Translations under genes and position numbers: made by a program | DNA from: Polynucleobacter sp. JS-JIR-II-50 | Lineage (GTDB): Bacteria > Pseudomonadota > Gammaproteobacteria > Burkholderiales > Burkholderiaceae | Assembly: GCF_018687895.1 (NCBI RefSeq) | Contig: NZ_CP061307.1 | Location: 496,001 to 560,000, forward strand | Length of the DNA: 64,000 nucleotides | Direction: 5' to 3' | In this document: positions 37,601-49,438 of the stretch, piece after piece | Numbering within the stretch: the stretch's first letter is position 1 | How the letters are laid out: the number at the start of each line of letters is the position of its first letter | Notes under the pieces: model-generated | Databases searched by the model: none | Seen by the model: the letters and a program-made list of their open reading frames with translations, nothing else | What the model was told of the DNA's origin: nothing

Positions 37601-38207
37601 CAATATGGCTGCTTTGGATGAGTTATCAAGCTCTCGTGAGCGCAAGCAGTTCTTGGATGCGCAGTCTGCCGACTTGAATGAAGCAATGCAGACTCTGACA
37701 GATGCGATCGCCAAAATCGATGCTGAAACACGAGACTTATTACAGGGCACTTTTGACCAGGTCAATACCCACTTCGGCAAGCTCTTCCCTGAGCTGTTCG
37801 GTGGCGGTCATGCTGAATTGGTAATGACTGGTGAAGAGATTTTGGATTCTGGTGTACAGGTCATGGCCCAGCCTCCTGGTAAGAAAAACAGTTCTATTTA
37901 CCTCCTCTCTGGTGGTGAAAAGGCCTTGACTGCCATTGCCTTGGTATTCTCGCTCTTCCTCCTGAACCCAGCCCCATTTTGCTTACTCGATGAGGTAGAC
38001 GCTCCATTGGATGATGCAAATACCTTGCGTTATGCAAATCTAGTTGCCAAAATGTCAGATAAGACACAGTTTTTGTTTATCTCTCATAACAAGATCACTA
38101 TGGAAATCGCTCATCAACTCATTGGCGTCACTATGCAAGAGCAGGGTGTATCCCGCATTGTTGCGGTGGATATTTCTTCTGCTGTTTCAATGGTGGAGGC
38201 CGCCTAA
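34686..38207 (+). CDS. smc: Chromosome segregation SMC ATPase
   Basis: 1173 residues from a GTG start. An N-terminal head with Walker A GPNGCGKSN near residue 32 is followed by a long coiled coil (about 170-500), a hinge (about 515-630), a second coiled coil (about 640-1000), and a C-terminal head with signature LSGGEKALTA near 1078 and Walker B CLLDEVDAPLDDAN near 1100. Smc with ScpA/ScpB organises and separates chromosomes; those partners are not adjacent. The rod region is Gln/Ala-rich, a common trait in this group. Confidence 0.95.
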   Translation: MQLKSIKLSGFKSFVDPTHFEMPGQLIGVVGPNGCGKSNIIDAVRWVLGESRASELRGESMQDVIFNGSGLRKPSGRASVELIFDNTEGRAQGQWSAFTELGIKRVLTRDGNSSYYVNNQVVRRKDIQDIFLGTGMGPRGYAIIGQGTINRILEAKPEELRVFLEEAAGVSKYKERRKETASRLEDTVENLTRVEDILRELDQQLTRLEKQATVAERHAELSTQMKSQQQLLWFVRQTEAGKEQERHANGIRDTQVGLEEQTAKLRHVEAELETMRTQQYALQDKVSQAQGDLYQTNSDVSQVEAQILYVQEARQRLQQQTQDLQAQLQRWTVQETDAAQAQRTTEYELSLAAEKEQTLLADLNGLQEQMPSREEAYQNASRELNSARDSVASIEQRLASLGERLRSMSAQSDELKGRETRLVGEFDGLRRPDAEALQTAIDRQVMAARKVEEAKQRAVETQQRVPAADEARNTAQQQIQVANQDLAQTEAKLTALTALQASVQAQGKIGPWLESKGLKESKRLWQELKVESGWETALESVLRERLAAVTAKSVQETLALANDAPPSRLAILLTEEITPAHTSAPADFTPLLSRVQSAGAPRLTSVLQEWLDKIYIASSLEDALHRREKLPAGGAFVTQQGHLVSRVGVQLYAADSEQAGMLARAQEMESLEKQLRAQQLMQSELKGELDQCVANYQAAHQAAEQARENAEHAVQESHGFEVERMQLTQAEEQYSQRAAQIQGELSELRQQMEQVSQTQEQSAAELLESEESKEGLQEALQVAQEKLERSTEERDRLRESLRSAEMSAQEAAFATRSLQQRITDLQRDQSTARTQIMEIQDKHDAAAQELETLSDEEAQDKLQGLLLARSAREAALANARTEQDALLHQLREADESRMQVERSLQPMRDKVVDLQLREQAARLNFEQFATLLSDAEADLTALEANFSADLKVGALQSEVNRLNTEIQSLGPVNMAALDELSSSRERKQFLDAQSADLNEAMQTLTDAIAKIDAETRDLLQGTFDQVNTHFGKLFPELFGGGHAELVMTGEEILDSGVQVMAQPPGKKNSSIYLLSGGEKALTAIALVFSLFLLNPAPFCLLDEVDAPLDDANTLRYANLVAKMSDKTQFLFISHNKITMEIAHQLIGVTMQEQGVSRIVAVDISSAVSMVEAA

Positions 38208-39278
38208 GTGTACGTAGAACAAATCATGACGATGTTGGGTTTGTCTGATTTGCAATTAGCACTGGCTGTTATTGGCCTATTAATACTGATAGCAGTGGCG
38301 GTTTTGAATATTAAGTATGCTCGCGCCCGTCGTAAGGCAAAAGAGGAAAGTGAATATTCTGCAGATGATCGCTTTGGAAAAGAGCCGAGTTTTGGTCAAG
38401 GTTTTGCTGACAGTGATGTAGGGCGCACTGAGCCCAGCTTCGGCGAAGTAATCACAACGATTTCAGCCCCAGAAAAGTTTGCGATTGATCCGCGGATTGA
38501 TTGTGTCATCACACTGCGCTTTGATGAGGCTATTAGTGGTTCAGAAATTCTGGCAGAAATTAATGCCTGGACGGATCTTGAGGCTCAATCAACAGCTCGC
38601 TGGATGTGCGAAGGCTTAAATGCCAACCTAGATGTTGCTGAAGACTGGGAAGAACTCCATCCTGACTCTACGTATTCTGATTTACAGCTAGCCATTCAGT
38701 TAGCAAGCCGCAAAGGTGCTATCGGTGTTCTAGAGCTATCTGATTTTTGCTCTCGCGCCCAAGCGCTCGCAGAAACGTTGGGCTCCCAAATCGATATGCC
38801 GAGCGTGAGCACGATGTTGGAAAGCGCTAATGAATTAGATGTCATGGCTGCCGAGAGCGACATTCAATTGAGTATCAATGTCCTTTTTGATGAACCATGT
38901 CCGTGGGGTAACTTTGATGCGCTCATGCGTCAACGTGGATTTAAGTTATCTCGTAATGGCCGTCAATATGAATATCTCAGCAAAGGCGTAGTGCTGTTTA
39001 GTAGCACTGATTTTGATCCAAATAAATCGGTAACTCAGGTGACCTTATTACTTGAAGTTCCCTTGGTGCCACAAGAAGAGCGTGCATTTGAAAGAATGCT
39101 CTCTGAAGGGGTGGAGATTGCACAAGCAGCTCATGGGCGCTTGGTAGATGACAGTGGCATCAATTTGAGTGAGGCTGCGGTCATCAGTATTCGTCAGCAT
39201 CTCGATGTTCTCTATGCCAATCTTGAGAAATCTGGCGTTCCAGCTGGATCTTCTACAGCTAGCAGACTATTTAGCTAG
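38208..39278 (+). CDS. zipA: Cell division protein ZipA
   Basis: 356 residues from a GTG placed immediately after the smc stop, with GGAGG 8 bases upstream. One N-terminal membrane helix (about 12-35) is followed by a basic patch, an acidic linker with DRFGKEPSFGQGF, and a C-terminal FtsZ-binding domain (about 195-340). ZipA anchors FtsZ to the membrane during division. It is sandwiched in smc-zipA-ligA, a standard betaproteobacterial order, which strengthens the call because ZipA sequences diverge quickly. Confidence 0.87.
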   Translation: MYVEQIMTMLGLSDLQLALAVIGLLILIAVAVLNIKYARARRKAKEESEYSADDRFGKEPSFGQGFADSDVGRTEPSFGEVITTISAPEKFAIDPRIDCVITLRFDEAISGSEILAEINAWTDLEAQSTARWMCEGLNANLDVAEDWEELHPDSTYSDLQLAIQLASRKGAIGVLELSDFCSRAQALAETLGSQIDMPSVSTMLESANELDVMAAESDIQLSINVLFDEPCPWGNFDALMRQRGFKLSRNGRQYEYLSKGVVLFSSTDFDPNKSVTQVTLLLEVPLVPQEERAFERMLSEGVEIAQAAHGRLVDDSGINLSEAAVISIRQHLDVLYANLEKSGVPAGSSTASRLFS

Positions 39279-41303
<2,025 letters not shown>

Positions 41304-41314
41304 TTTCTTTTTGC

Positions 41315-41806
41315 GTGAATATATTTTCTGAAATTGCCATTCGGGCGCGTAATACCATTTATGAGGATCAGTGCAATATCATCCTATCGTCTTCTAGTCC
41401 ATTTTCTCGTGTAACAACCCAGGGTCACATCACCGCCAGCGGCTTAGTCATCAAGGATGACAAAGCCTTGCTCATTTTTCATCCGTACATCAAGCGTTGG
41501 TTTCAGCCTGGCGGCCACATTGATGAAGGTGAGTCTCCAGTTGAGACTGCAATCAGAGAGGTTTATGAAGAAACCGGTTACGTTTGTGAGATAGACCCCG
41601 ATAATCAAGAGCTCCTTGATATTGATATCCATGAAATCCCCGCCAACCCTAAAAAGGGTGAGCCCGCTCATTTACATATTGACCTGCTTTATGGGTTGAA
41701 GGTTTTACGGCAAGAACAATCTATGGAAGATATTGAGTGCCGGTGGCTTACCTTAACTGACATTGAAAGTGCTCGTATTCAACGTGTATTAGCTAAGTTG
41801 TCTTAA
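41315..41806 (+). CDS. Nudix hydrolase
   Basis: 163 residues from a GTG start. A complete Nudix box occupies about residues 67-89 (GHIDEGESPVETAIREVYEE then TGY), so it should hydrolyse a nucleoside-diphosphate-linked substrate using Mg2+. The specific substrate cannot be read; the sequence lacks the extra motifs of MutT or RppH. Its TAA and the stop of convergent glnD share the tetranucleotide TTAA (41803-41806). Confidence 0.85.
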   Translation: MNIFSEIAIRARNTIYEDQCNIILSSSSPFSRVTTQGHITASGLVIKDDKALLIFHPYIKRWFQPGGHIDEGESPVETAIREVYEETGYVCEIDPDNQELLDIDIHEIPANPKKGEPAHLHIDLLYGLKVLRQEQSMEDIECRWLTLTDIESARIQRVLAKLS

Positions 41807-44400
41807 GCCCCTAAAGCCTCAAGTAGTTCAGTTTCAAGTTGTATCTGCAGCTTTGGATTCTTGCCCAGGTTTGCTGCATCCAAGAGCAGGATGTCTTCCA
41901 CTCTTTCTCCCAGGGTATTAATTCTGGCAGTATGAATAGAGACCTGATGCTTCGCTAACACTCTAGAGATTGTATAGAGCAGGCCGGTACGGTCACTCGC
42001 TGAGAGTGCCAGTGTGTAATAGCGGCCACGATCATCCGGAACCATATGCACGCGTGGCTGAATTGGGAATGTACGTGATTGTCTTGAGAGGCGACCCATG
42101 CTTGGATTGGGCAGTGGCTCCGCATTGGTTAAAGCCTCAGTTAACTCGAACTCTACCAGCTGAATAATGTCGCGATAGCTACCGCCTTCATCCACCAAGT
42201 TACTACCCGAGATTTGGAAGGTGTCTAAAGCATAGCCATGACGTGTCGTATGAATGCGGGCATCCCAAATTGAGAAACCATGCCTTTCAAAGTAAGCGCA
42301 AATTCTGGCAAACAGATCTTCTTGGTCCTTAACGTAAACAGCAACTTGCAAGCCCTCGCCAATAGGGGACAGCCTTGCCCTCACAATAGGTTGATCGCTA
42401 TTGACCTTGTTGTATAGATGACGTGTGAGCCAAGCAATGTCAGATGAGTCCTGTCTTAGGAAGAAGGCTACATCTAATTGCTTCCATAGATCTTCATATG
42501 ATTCATCATTAATGCCATACAGACGTAATTTAGCTTTGGATTCTTCTTGGTGTTGTGCTAATTCTGATAAGGCATCTGTCTTAGCTCCGCCCAGCACCCT
42601 AAGTGTTGCGCGATAGAGATCTTCTAGGAGTTTGCCTTTCCAGGCATTCCAAACTTTAGGACTGGTTCCGCGTACGTCGGCTACCGTTAATAGGTACAGC
42701 GCAGTGAGATGACGTTCATCACCTACCTTTTTCGCAAATGCCCTCACCACATCGGGATCGGTAATGTCTTGTTTCTGAGCGGTTTGACTCATGTTGAGAT
42801 GCTCAGCAACCAACCATACCAATAGCTCAGTATCTTTTTTATCTAAGCCATGATCCTTGGCGAACTTGCGCATGTCAGCTCTGCCTAATTGCGAGTGATC
42901 GCCACCACGTCCTTTGGCAATGTCATGGAAGAGTGCGGCAATGACTAGTAACCATGGTTTCTCAAAGTGAGCAATGAGACTGCTGCAGAAGGGGAATTCA
43001 TGTGTATGTTCAACGACCATGAAGCGGCGCACATTCCGCAGCACCATCAAGATGTGTTGATCAACGGTATAGATATGAAATAAGTCATGCTGCATCTGCC
43101 CAACAATCTTGCGGAAGGCTGGAAGGTAGCGACCTAAAACGCTACTGCGATTCATGAGGTGAAAGGCGCGACTGACGCCTTCGGGCTGCTTCAATAGCTC
43201 AATAAAGAGCGCTCTATTGATTGGGTCGGCGCGCCACTTGCTATCCATCTTGGTGCGAGCGTTATAGAGAGCTCTAAAAATAGTTGCAGATAAGCTCTTT
43301 ACATTCGATGCTTGGGCAAATACCAAGAAGGTTCTCAGAATCTGTTCGGGATGATTCTGAAAAAGTTGGGGATCGGTAATATCCAACACCCCTTGACGCT
43401 CAATAAAGTGCTCGTTACCTTCGCCTGGAATGGCGAGAATCGTTTTGGACTCTTGCGGAAAGAGCAGGGCTTCAATATTTTGCAAGAGAACGTCATTTAA
43501 TTGGGTAACCGCTTTTGCTGCCCAGTAGTAGCGACGCATGATAGCTTCACTTGCTTGGCGTGAGGATTCTTCCGTGATTCCCATTGAGGCTGCCAATGCT
43601 GCCTGCAAATCAAATGCAAGAACGTCTTGCCTACGCCCCGCTAACAAATGGAGGTTGGCGCGTAGGGTTTCCAAGAAGCGTTGATTGCGTTTGAGTTCGG
43701 TGAGTTCGCGCTGCGTCACCAGACCAGCTTCATTGAGGTCTTTAAAGGTATCACCCAATAATGCAGCCTTACTAACCCAGGTGATGACCTGTAAGTCACG
43801 CAAGCCCCCAGGACTCTCTTTGCAATTAGGCTCTAAAGAATAAGGAGTGTTCTGGTATTTGTAATGACGCTGAATTTGTTCAGCTTGTTTGGCCTGAAAA
43901 AAGGCTTTCGGATCCATTGCCGCTTCAAAGGCTTTGGCAAAGTCTTTGAATAACTGTTTATTACCGCAAATGAGGCGAGCCTCCAATAGAGATGTGCGTA
44001 CAGTAATGTCTTGCTCGGACTCTGACATACATTCAGCCACACTTCTGACTGAAGAGCCTATTTCCAATCCTGTATCCCAACAGCTTGCAACAAATTGCTC
44101 AACTTGCTTTGATAACGCTCTAGCCTTTTCTTCATCCGCTGGAAGCAGAATTAATATATCAATATCAGAGTAGGGAAATAGCGCGCCTCTACCAAAGCCG
44201 CCAACCGCAACTAATGTTGCTTCATTATTTAAGGCGCAGGCATTCCATAAATGACTGAGGAGTTGATCGCTTAACTTGGAAAGTTGCTTAGTTAATTTAC
44301 CAACAGATTGTGTTTTTCTAAATTCGTCATAAGCTATTTCCCGAGCGGCACGCAGGCTAGCTGCATCAATAATATTGCTAACTGCTTGCGACTGACTCAT
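41803..44400 (-). CDS. glnD: Bifunctional PII uridylyltransferase/uridylyl-removing enzyme
   Basis: 865 residues. Nucleotidyltransferase domain with GGFGRG and D79/D81 near the N-terminus, an HD hydrolase domain with LFHDIAKGRGGDHS near residue 490, and two C-terminal ACT domains (about 690-770 and 800-865) that sense glutamine. It uridylylates PII proteins when nitrogen is short and removes UMP when it is plentiful. It follows map with 4 intervening bases; map-glnD opposite to rpsB is a conserved proteobacterial layout. Confidence 0.95.
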   Translation of the reverse strand: MSQSQAVSNIIDAASLRAAREIAYDEFRKTQSVGKLTKQLSKLSDQLLSHLWNACALNNEATLVAVGGFGRGALFPYSDIDILILLPADEEKARALSKQVEQFVASCWDTGLEIGSSVRSVAECMSESEQDITVRTSLLEARLICGNKQLFKDFAKAFEAAMDPKAFFQAKQAEQIQRHYKYQNTPYSLEPNCKESPGGLRDLQVITWVSKAALLGDTFKDLNEAGLVTQRELTELKRNQRFLETLRANLHLLAGRRQDVLAFDLQAALAASMGITEESSRQASEAIMRRYYWAAKAVTQLNDVLLQNIEALLFPQESKTILAIPGEGNEHFIERQGVLDITDPQLFQNHPEQILRTFLVFAQASNVKSLSATIFRALYNARTKMDSKWRADPINRALFIELLKQPEGVSRAFHLMNRSSVLGRYLPAFRKIVGQMQHDLFHIYTVDQHILMVLRNVRRFMVVEHTHEFPFCSSLIAHFEKPWLLVIAALFHDIAKGRGGDHSQLGRADMRKFAKDHGLDKKDTELLVWLVAEHLNMSQTAQKQDITDPDVVRAFAKKVGDERHLTALYLLTVADVRGTSPKVWNAWKGKLLEDLYRATLRVLGGAKTDALSELAQHQEESKAKLRLYGINDESYEDLWKQLDVAFFLRQDSSDIAWLTRHLYNKVNSDQPIVRARLSPIGEGLQVAVYVKDQEDLFARICAYFERHGFSIWDARIHTTRHGYALDTFQISGSNLVDEGGSYRDIIQLVEFELTEALTNAEPLPNPSMGRLSRQSRTFPIQPRVHMVPDDRGRYYTLALSASDRTGLLYTISRVLAKHQVSIHTARINTLGERVEDILLLDAANLGKNPKLQIQLETELLEALGA

Positions 44401-44404
44401 TCTA

Positions 44405-45241
44405 TTAAGCGCTTACTAATGTCGGTCTAAATGAAAGACCCTTGACGCAATCAGGAGGTGGGTTGCTACCTTCTGACCAAGTCAGCACCTCAACGCCTGT
44501 CGGGGTAACCAACAGCGTATGCTCCCATTGGGCTGACAAGCTACGATCTTTTGTCTTCACTGTCCACTGGTCAGGCATGGTGCGAATGTCTCGTTTGCCC
44601 GCGTTGATCATTGGCTCGATCGTAAAGGTCATGCCAACTTCTAACTTTTCACCAGTACCTGGTTTGCCATAGTGCAGAATCTGTGGGTCCTGGTGGAATA
44701 CTTTGCCAATGCCATGCCCGCAGTATTCGCGCACGACTGAGTAACCTGCTTTTTCAGCGTGGGTCTGTATTACGTGACCGATATCGCCAAGTGATGCACC
44801 TGGTTTAACTTGAGCAATTCCTAACCACATGCATTCAAAAGTAATTTGTGTGAGGCGTTTAGCCATGACAGAAACTTCACCCACCATAAACATGCGACTT
44901 GTATCGCCGTAGTAACCATCAGGAGTAATCACAGTGATGTCTAGGTTTGCAACATCACCGGTCTTGAGAACTTTGTCTCCTGGGATGCCGTGGCAGATCA
45001 CATCATTTACAGAAGTACAGATGGATGCTGGAAAGGGCGGGTATCCAGGCGGCTGATAATTTAATGGAGCCGGAATGGTCTTTTGGACATCGCGCATGTA
45101 TTCATGACAAATCCGATCCAATTCGCCTGTGGTAACTCCCGCCTTAACGTGAGGAGCCACATGATCCAAAACTTCGCTAGCTAAGCGGCCAGCTTCGCGC
45201 ATCCCAAGGATGTCTTTTTCTGCAGTAAATACACTATTCAT
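44405..45241 (-). CDS. map: Methionine aminopeptidase, type I
   Basis: 278 residues, slightly longer than the E. coli enzyme. The five metal ligands map to D101, D113, H176, E209 and E240, and the substrate His to H84. It removes the initiator Met from nascent proteins. It is divergent from rpsB across 268 bases and leads the map-glnD unit. Confidence 0.95.
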   Translation of the reverse strand: MNSVFTAEKDILGMREAGRLASEVLDHVAPHVKAGVTTGELDRICHEYMRDVQKTIPAPLNYQPPGYPPFPASICTSVNDVICHGIPGDKVLKTGDVANLDITVITPDGYYGDTSRMFMVGEVSVMAKRLTQITFECMWLGIAQVKPGASLGDIGHVIQTHAEKAGYSVVREYCGHGIGKVFHQDPQILHYGKPGTGEKLEVGMTFTIEPMINAGKRDIRTMPDQWTVKTKDRSLSAQWEHTLLVTPTGVEVLTWSEGSNPPPDCVKGLSFRPTLVSA

Positions 45242-45395
45242 GCCTTGATTATCAACGACTTGGATAGTTTTGGCTTGGTCAGATTGCCTAAATATTAGGC
45301 AAATATCCCATTTTTGGGGCTTCTAGGGGCTCTTTTGAGAGTTGACCCCTTTTATTGCTTGGGGGCGAAGGTGGCTAGAGCATTGATATTTAAGC

Positions 45396-45401
45396 TATAA
45401 T
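45396..45401 (+). promoter_or_regulatory. Consensus -10 box (TATAAT) of the rpsB-tsf promoter
   Basis: A perfect TATAAT lies 108 bases before the rpsB ATG. The -35 region is weak (TGGCTA at 45372-45377, 18-base spacer, three matches), so activation or fast initiation features may compensate. This would start a leader of about 100 bases that includes the hairpin at 45436-45485. Confidence 0.5.
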
Positions 45402-45435
45402 TTCGTTCTCAGGTCTATTTTGGACTTGAAATCGC

Positions 45436-45485
45436 GAGTTGAGCCTTCCAGGGTGGCGTTTTTTAGCGCAGCTAGGACTCAACTT
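45436..45485 (+). promoter_or_regulatory. rpsB 5' leader hairpin, candidate S2 autoregulatory site
   Basis: AGTTGAGCC (45437-45445) pairs with GGACTCAACT (45475-45484) with one bulged A, closing a loop that contains a short GCG/CGC helix. Ribosomal protein S2 represses rpsB-tsf through its mRNA leader in E. coli and relatives. A strong structured leader just before the ribosome binding site AGGAG fits that role. The match to the known rpsB leader fold was not computed. Confidence 0.45.
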
Positions 45486-45509
45486 TAGAAACAACCCTTA
45501 GGAGAAGTT

Positions 45510-46259
45510 ATGTCAGTAACTATGCGTCAAATGCTGGAAGCCGGTTGCCATTTTGGTCACCAAACCCGTTTCTGGTCCCCAAGAATGGCCCCTTATATTT
45601 TCGGCCATCGCAACAAAATCCACATCATCAACTTGGAAAAAACATTGCCAATGTTTCAGGACGCCCTGAAATTTGCAAAACAAGTTGCTTCTAATCGTGG
45701 CACTATTTTATTTGTTGGTACTAAGCGTCAATCACGCGAGATCATTGCTGAAGAAGCTGCTCGTGCTGGTATGCCTTACATCGACAGCCGTTGGTTGGGT
45801 GGCACACTCACCAACTTCAAAACTGTTAAAGGTTCCCTCAAGCGTTTGAAAGACATGGCAGTTGCTAAAGAAGCTGGTGACTGGGAAAAGCTTTCAAAGA
45901 AAGAGGCTTTGACTAATGACCGTGATCTCGACAAATTGCAAAAAGCACTTGGCGGTATTCAAGATTTGAATGGCGTTCCTGATGCAATTTTTGTAGTGGA
46001 CGTTGGCTATCACAAGATTGCTATTACTGAAGCTAACAAGCTTGGTATTCCAGTAATCGCTGTTGTAGATACCAACCACTCACCAGAAGGTGTTGATTAC
46101 ATCATTCCTGGTAACGATGACTCCAGCAAAGCGGTTCTCCTTTACGCACGCGGCATTGCAGATGCAATCCTCGAAGGCAAAGCTAACTCTGTTCAAGAAA
46201 TCTTGACAGCAGTTAAAGAAGGTGAAGAAGAGTTTGTTGAAGAAGGGAAGGCTGAATAA
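45510..46259 (+). CDS. rpsB: 30S ribosomal protein S2
   Basis: 249 residues, standard. Starts [17 protein letters not shown], the typical bacterial uS2 opening, and contains the [11 protein letters not shown] segment near residue 95. The short acidic C-terminal tail ([11 protein letters not shown]) is common in the group. Its TAA overlaps the tsf ATG by one base (TAATG). Strong TAGGAG ribosome binding site. Confidence 0.98.
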   Translation: MSVTMRQMLEAGCHFGHQTRFWSPRMAPYIFGHRNKIHIINLEKTLPMFQDALKFAKQVASNRGTILFVGTKRQSREIIAEEAARAGMPYIDSRWLGGTLTNFKTVKGSLKRLKDMAVAKEAGDWEKLSKKEALTNDRDLDKLQKALGGIQDLNGVPDAIFVVDVGYHKIAITEANKLGIPVIAVVDTNHSPEGVDYIIPGNDDSSKAVLLYARGIADAILEGKANSVQEILTAVKEGEEEFVEEGKAE

Positions 46260-47143
46260 TGGCCGCTATTACCGCTGCAATGGTTGGCGAGTTACGCGCC
46301 AAAACTGATGCTCCGATGATGGAGTGCAAAAAGGCTTTGACTGAGGCTGATGGTGATATGGCTCGTGCAGAAGAAATTCTGCGCGTTAAGCTAGGTAGCA
46401 AGGCTGGTAAAGCAGCTTCTCGTGTAACGGCTGAAGGTATCGTTGCTACTTCTATCAATGACACTGCTGGCGCCTTGTTAGAAGTGAACTGCGAAACTGA
46501 CTTTGTTTCTAAGAATGATGATTTCTTGGCATTTGTAAATGACTGCGTGAAGTTGGTTGCTGAAAATAACCCGACTGACGTTGCTGCATTGTTAGCATTG
46601 CCATTGAATGGTCAAACTGTTGATGAAGTTCGTAGCGCATTGATCGGCAAGATCGGCGAGAACATCATGCCACGTCGCTTTAAGCGTTTTGCTGGCAGCA
46701 GCAAGTTGGTTTCTTACCTCCATGGCGCCCGTATTGGTGTAATGGTTGAGTTTGAAGGTGATGAGACTGCCGCTAAAGACGTTGCAATGCACATTGCTGC
46801 AATGAAGCCAGTAGCTTTATCGATGGCTGACGTTCCTGCAGAAGCAATTGCTGTAGAGCGTAGCGTTGCCGTTCAAAAAGCTGCTGAATCCGGTAAACCA
46901 CCAGAAATCGTTGAAAAGATGGTTGAAGGCTCTATTCAGAAGTACCTCAAAGAGGTTTCTTTGTTGAACCAGACTTTCGTTAAAAACGACAAGCAATCTG
47001 TAGAGCAAATGCTCAAGGCTGCGAATACAACAATCAAGGGTTTCACCATGTTTGTTGTAGGCGAGGGCATTGAGAAGCGTCAAGACGACTTTGCGGCTGA
47101 AGTAGCTGCACAAGTGGCTGCCGCCTCTAAAGCAACAGCTTAA
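46259..47143 (+). CDS. tsf: Elongation factor Ts
   Basis: 294 residues. Opens with the UBA-like domain and the signature [12 protein letters not shown] near residue 18; the second signature ([15 protein letters not shown]) begins near residue 78. It exchanges GDP for GTP on EF-Tu. Expression is coupled to rpsB by overlap, and a terminator follows, so pyrH is probably separately transcribed in part. Confidence 0.98.
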   Translation: MAAITAAMVGELRAKTDAPMMECKKALTEADGDMARAEEILRVKLGSKAGKAASRVTAEGIVATSINDTAGALLEVNCETDFVSKNDDFLAFVNDCVKLVAENNPTDVAALLALPLNGQTVDEVRSALIGKIGENIMPRRFKRFAGSSKLVSYLHGARIGVMVEFEGDETAAKDVAMHIAAMKPVALSMADVPAEAIAVERSVAVQKAAESGKPPEIVEKMVEGSIQKYLKEVSLLNQTFVKNDKQSVEQMLKAANTTIKGFTMFVVGEGIEKRQDDFAAEVAAQVAAASKATA

Positions 47144-47183
47144 TAGGCTAGTTTGGGGCTTGCCCCGCTAGTTGGTAATACCC

Positions 47184-47222
47184 AAAAGGGCATAGAAACC
47201 TTAGTTTCTGTGCCCTTTTCTT
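47184..47222 (+). terminator. Rho-independent terminator after tsf
   Basis: AAAAGGGCA and TGCCCTTTT form the outer stem, with an inner AGAAAC/GTTTCT helix and loop CTTA, followed by CTTT. It separates rpsB-tsf from pyrH. A smaller GGGGC/GCCCC hairpin lies just upstream at 47155-47166. Confidence 0.82.
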
Positions 47223-47328
47223 TGATCCCTCCCAAGCCCTTTATAATTTGGCGGAGATATTAAAAAGTGCTTAAAGATCAATAAGCTAAGTAAGTAAATT
47301 ACTTGGCAAATTACGGAAAATAAAAAAC

Positions 47329-48039
47329 ATGCCAGCCTACAAACGAGTCCTCCTAAAACTATCTGGTGAAGCCCTTATGGGTGATGATGCTTTTGGCATC
47401 AATCCAATCACTATCGATTCCATGGTTAAGGAAATCGCCGATATTGTGAATATTGGAGTAGAGCTAGCAATTGTGATTGGCGGCGGAAACATTTTCCGCG
47501 GAGTTGCAGGTGGTGCCGCCGGTATGGATCGCGCAACTGCCGATTACATGGGTATGTTGGCAACCATGATGAATTCCTTAGCATTGCAAGATGCCTTGCG
47601 TCAAAAAGGTGTTGAGGCGCGCGTGCAATCTGCACTACGTATGGACCAAGTTGTTGAACCCTATATTCGTCCACGTGCAATTCGCGCTATGGGCGAGGGT
47701 AAGGTTGTTATTTTCGCAGCTGGTACGGGCAATCCTTTCTTCACAACTGATACTGCCGCTGCTCTGCGTGGGGCTGAGATGAATGTTGAGATTATGCTCA
47801 AAGCAACGAAGGTGGATGGTATTTACAGTGCCGATCCAGTAAAAGATCCAACTGCCACCTTATATAAAACTATTACGTTTGACGAAGCGTTAATCAAGAA
47901 TCTACAAGTCATGGATGCAACTGCATTTGCATTGTGCCGTGATCGTAAATTACCAATCAAAGTATTTTCAATTCTCAAGCCAGGCGCATTAATGCGTGTA
48001 GTGCAAGGTGAACCTGAAGGTACTTTAGTACACGTTTAA
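47329..48039 (+). CDS. pyrH: Uridylate kinase
   Basis: 236 residues, amino-acid-kinase fold of hexameric bacterial UMP kinases (UMP + ATP to UDP). [10 protein letters not shown] near residue 9 and GGGNIFRG near 51 form the phosphate loops. The 185-base gap before it holds the tsf terminator and a likely separate promoter that I could not place. It is followed by frr 11 bases later. Confidence 0.97.
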   Translation: MPAYKRVLLKLSGEALMGDDAFGINPITIDSMVKEIADIVNIGVELAIVIGGGNIFRGVAGGAAGMDRATADYMGMLATMMNSLALQDALRQKGVEARVQSALRMDQVVEPYIRPRAIRAMGEGKVVIFAAGTGNPFFTTDTAAALRGAEMNVEIMLKATKVDGIYSADPVKDPTATLYKTITFDEALIKNLQVMDATAFALCRDRKLPIKVFSILKPGALMRVVQGEPEGTLVHV

Positions 48040-48050
48040 TAGGAGGCCTG

Positions 48051-48611
48051 ATGTCCGCAGCAGAAATTAAAACCAATACCGATCAAAAGATGCAAAAGTC
48101 TCTTGAGGCTTTGAAGACCAATTTAGCCAAGATTCGCTCTGGCCGTGCTAACCCAGGAATTCTGGAGCACATTCAGGTGGACTACTACGGTAACCCAACG
48201 CCATTAAGTCAGGTTGCTAGCCTAGGCTTAGCAGATGCGCGCACCATTAACGTTCAGCCATTTGAAAAGACGATGGTTGCAGTTATTGAAAAAGCAATTC
48301 GTGATTCCGATTTAGGCTTAAACCCAGCATCTCAGGGTACGGTAATCCGCGTGCCAATGCCTGCTCTGACTGAAGAGCGCCGCCGCGACCTCACAAAGGT
48401 TGTGAAGAATGAGGGTGAAGAAACTAAGATTGCTGTTCGTAATTTGCGTCGCGATGCAAATGAGCATTTAAAGCGCCTGACTAAGGACAAAGAAATTTCC
48501 GAAGATGAAGAGCGTCGTGCTACTGATGACATTCAGAAGATGACGGATAAGGCGGTGATCGATGTTGATAGGATCGTTTCAGAAAAAGAAAAAGAAATCA
48601 TGACGGTTTAA
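48051..48611 (+). CDS. frr: Ribosome recycling factor
   Basis: 186 residues, with a perfect AGGAGG ribosome binding site. The three-helix-bundle signature appears at both ends ([14 protein letters not shown] near 25; [11 protein letters not shown] near 132). With EF-G it splits post-termination ribosomes. Start of the long rightward run to 60465. Confidence 0.98.
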   Translation: MSAAEIKTNTDQKMQKSLEALKTNLAKIRSGRANPGILEHIQVDYYGNPTPLSQVASLGLADARTINVQPFEKTMVAVIEKAIRDSDLGLNPASQGTVIRVPMPALTEERRRDLTKVVKNEGEETKIAVRNLRRDANEHLKRLTKDKEISEDEERRATDDIQKMTDKAVIDVDRIVSEKEKEIMTV

Positions 48612-48618
48612 GGCCGGC

Positions 48619-49410
48619 TTGAATTTTCAGCCTCTCATGACTCAACACTCTAGTTCAACCCTAGCTATCCCAGAGGTAAGTGCTATACCGCGCCATGTGG
48701 CGATCATCATGGATGGCAATGGGCGTTGGGCTAGTAAGCGCATGATGCCTCGTGTTGCTGGGCATTCAGAAGGTTTGAGTGCTGTGCGAAAAATCGTTGA
48801 AGAATGCCGTAAGCTTGGTGTTGAATATCTCACGGTATTTGCCTTTAGCTCAGAGAACTGGCGTCGCCCACCAGAAGAGGTGGGCTTCTTGATGAAGTTA
48901 TTCCTGAAGTCACTCAAGGGTGAGGTGTCTCGTCTGGCGGAAAACGATATTGCTTTGCGTTTAATTGGTGACTTGAGCCGTTTTGATTCCGCTATCCAAG
49001 AGATGGTGCAATTCTCTGAGGAAAAGACTGCTGAGTGCAAGGGGTTAACTTTTACGATTGCTGCCAACTATGGTGGTCGCTGGGATATCTTGCAGGCAAT
49101 GCGCCAATGTCTTTCTGCTAACCCCAATTTGAAGCCAGAACAGGTTACCGAAGAACTACTTCAACCACATCTCTCAATGGCGTACGCTCCAGAGCCGGAT
49201 TTGTTTATCCGCACTGGTGGCGAGCAGCGCGTTAGCAATTTCTTGTTATGGCAACTGGCTTATACCGAGCTGTACTTCACAGATGTTTTGTGGCCCGACT
49301 TTGATGAAAAAGAATTGCATCAGGCGTTTGACTGGTTTAGCCAGCGCGAGCGCCGTTTTGGTCGTACCAGTGCTCAGCTTGCCTCTCAAGCAATGAGCGA
49401 TGCAGTTTAA
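48619..49410 (+). CDS. uppS: Isoprenyl transferase (undecaprenyl diphosphate synthase)
   Basis: 263 residues from the TTG at 48619, which has AAGG 5 bases upstream; the ATG at 48637 lacks a site and would remove six residues. The catalytic Asp is in the MDGNGRWA motif near residue 31, and the [15 protein letters not shown] block near 195 is diagnostic. It makes the C55 lipid carrier for cell wall and lipopolysaccharide synthesis. Confidence 0.95.
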   Translation: MNFQPLMTQHSSSTLAIPEVSAIPRHVAIIMDGNGRWASKRMMPRVAGHSEGLSAVRKIVEECRKLGVEYLTVFAFSSENWRRPPEEVGFLMKLFLKSLKGEVSRLAENDIALRLIGDLSRFDSAIQEMVQFSEEKTAECKGLTFTIAANYGGRWDILQAMRQCLSANPNLKPEQVTEELLQPHLSMAYAPEPDLFIRTGGEQRVSNFLLWQLAYTELYFTDVLWPDFDEKELHQAFDWFSQRERRFGRTSAQLASQAMSDAV

Positions 49411-49438
49411 CGCTGCTAATTACTAAGCTTAATTTCCC

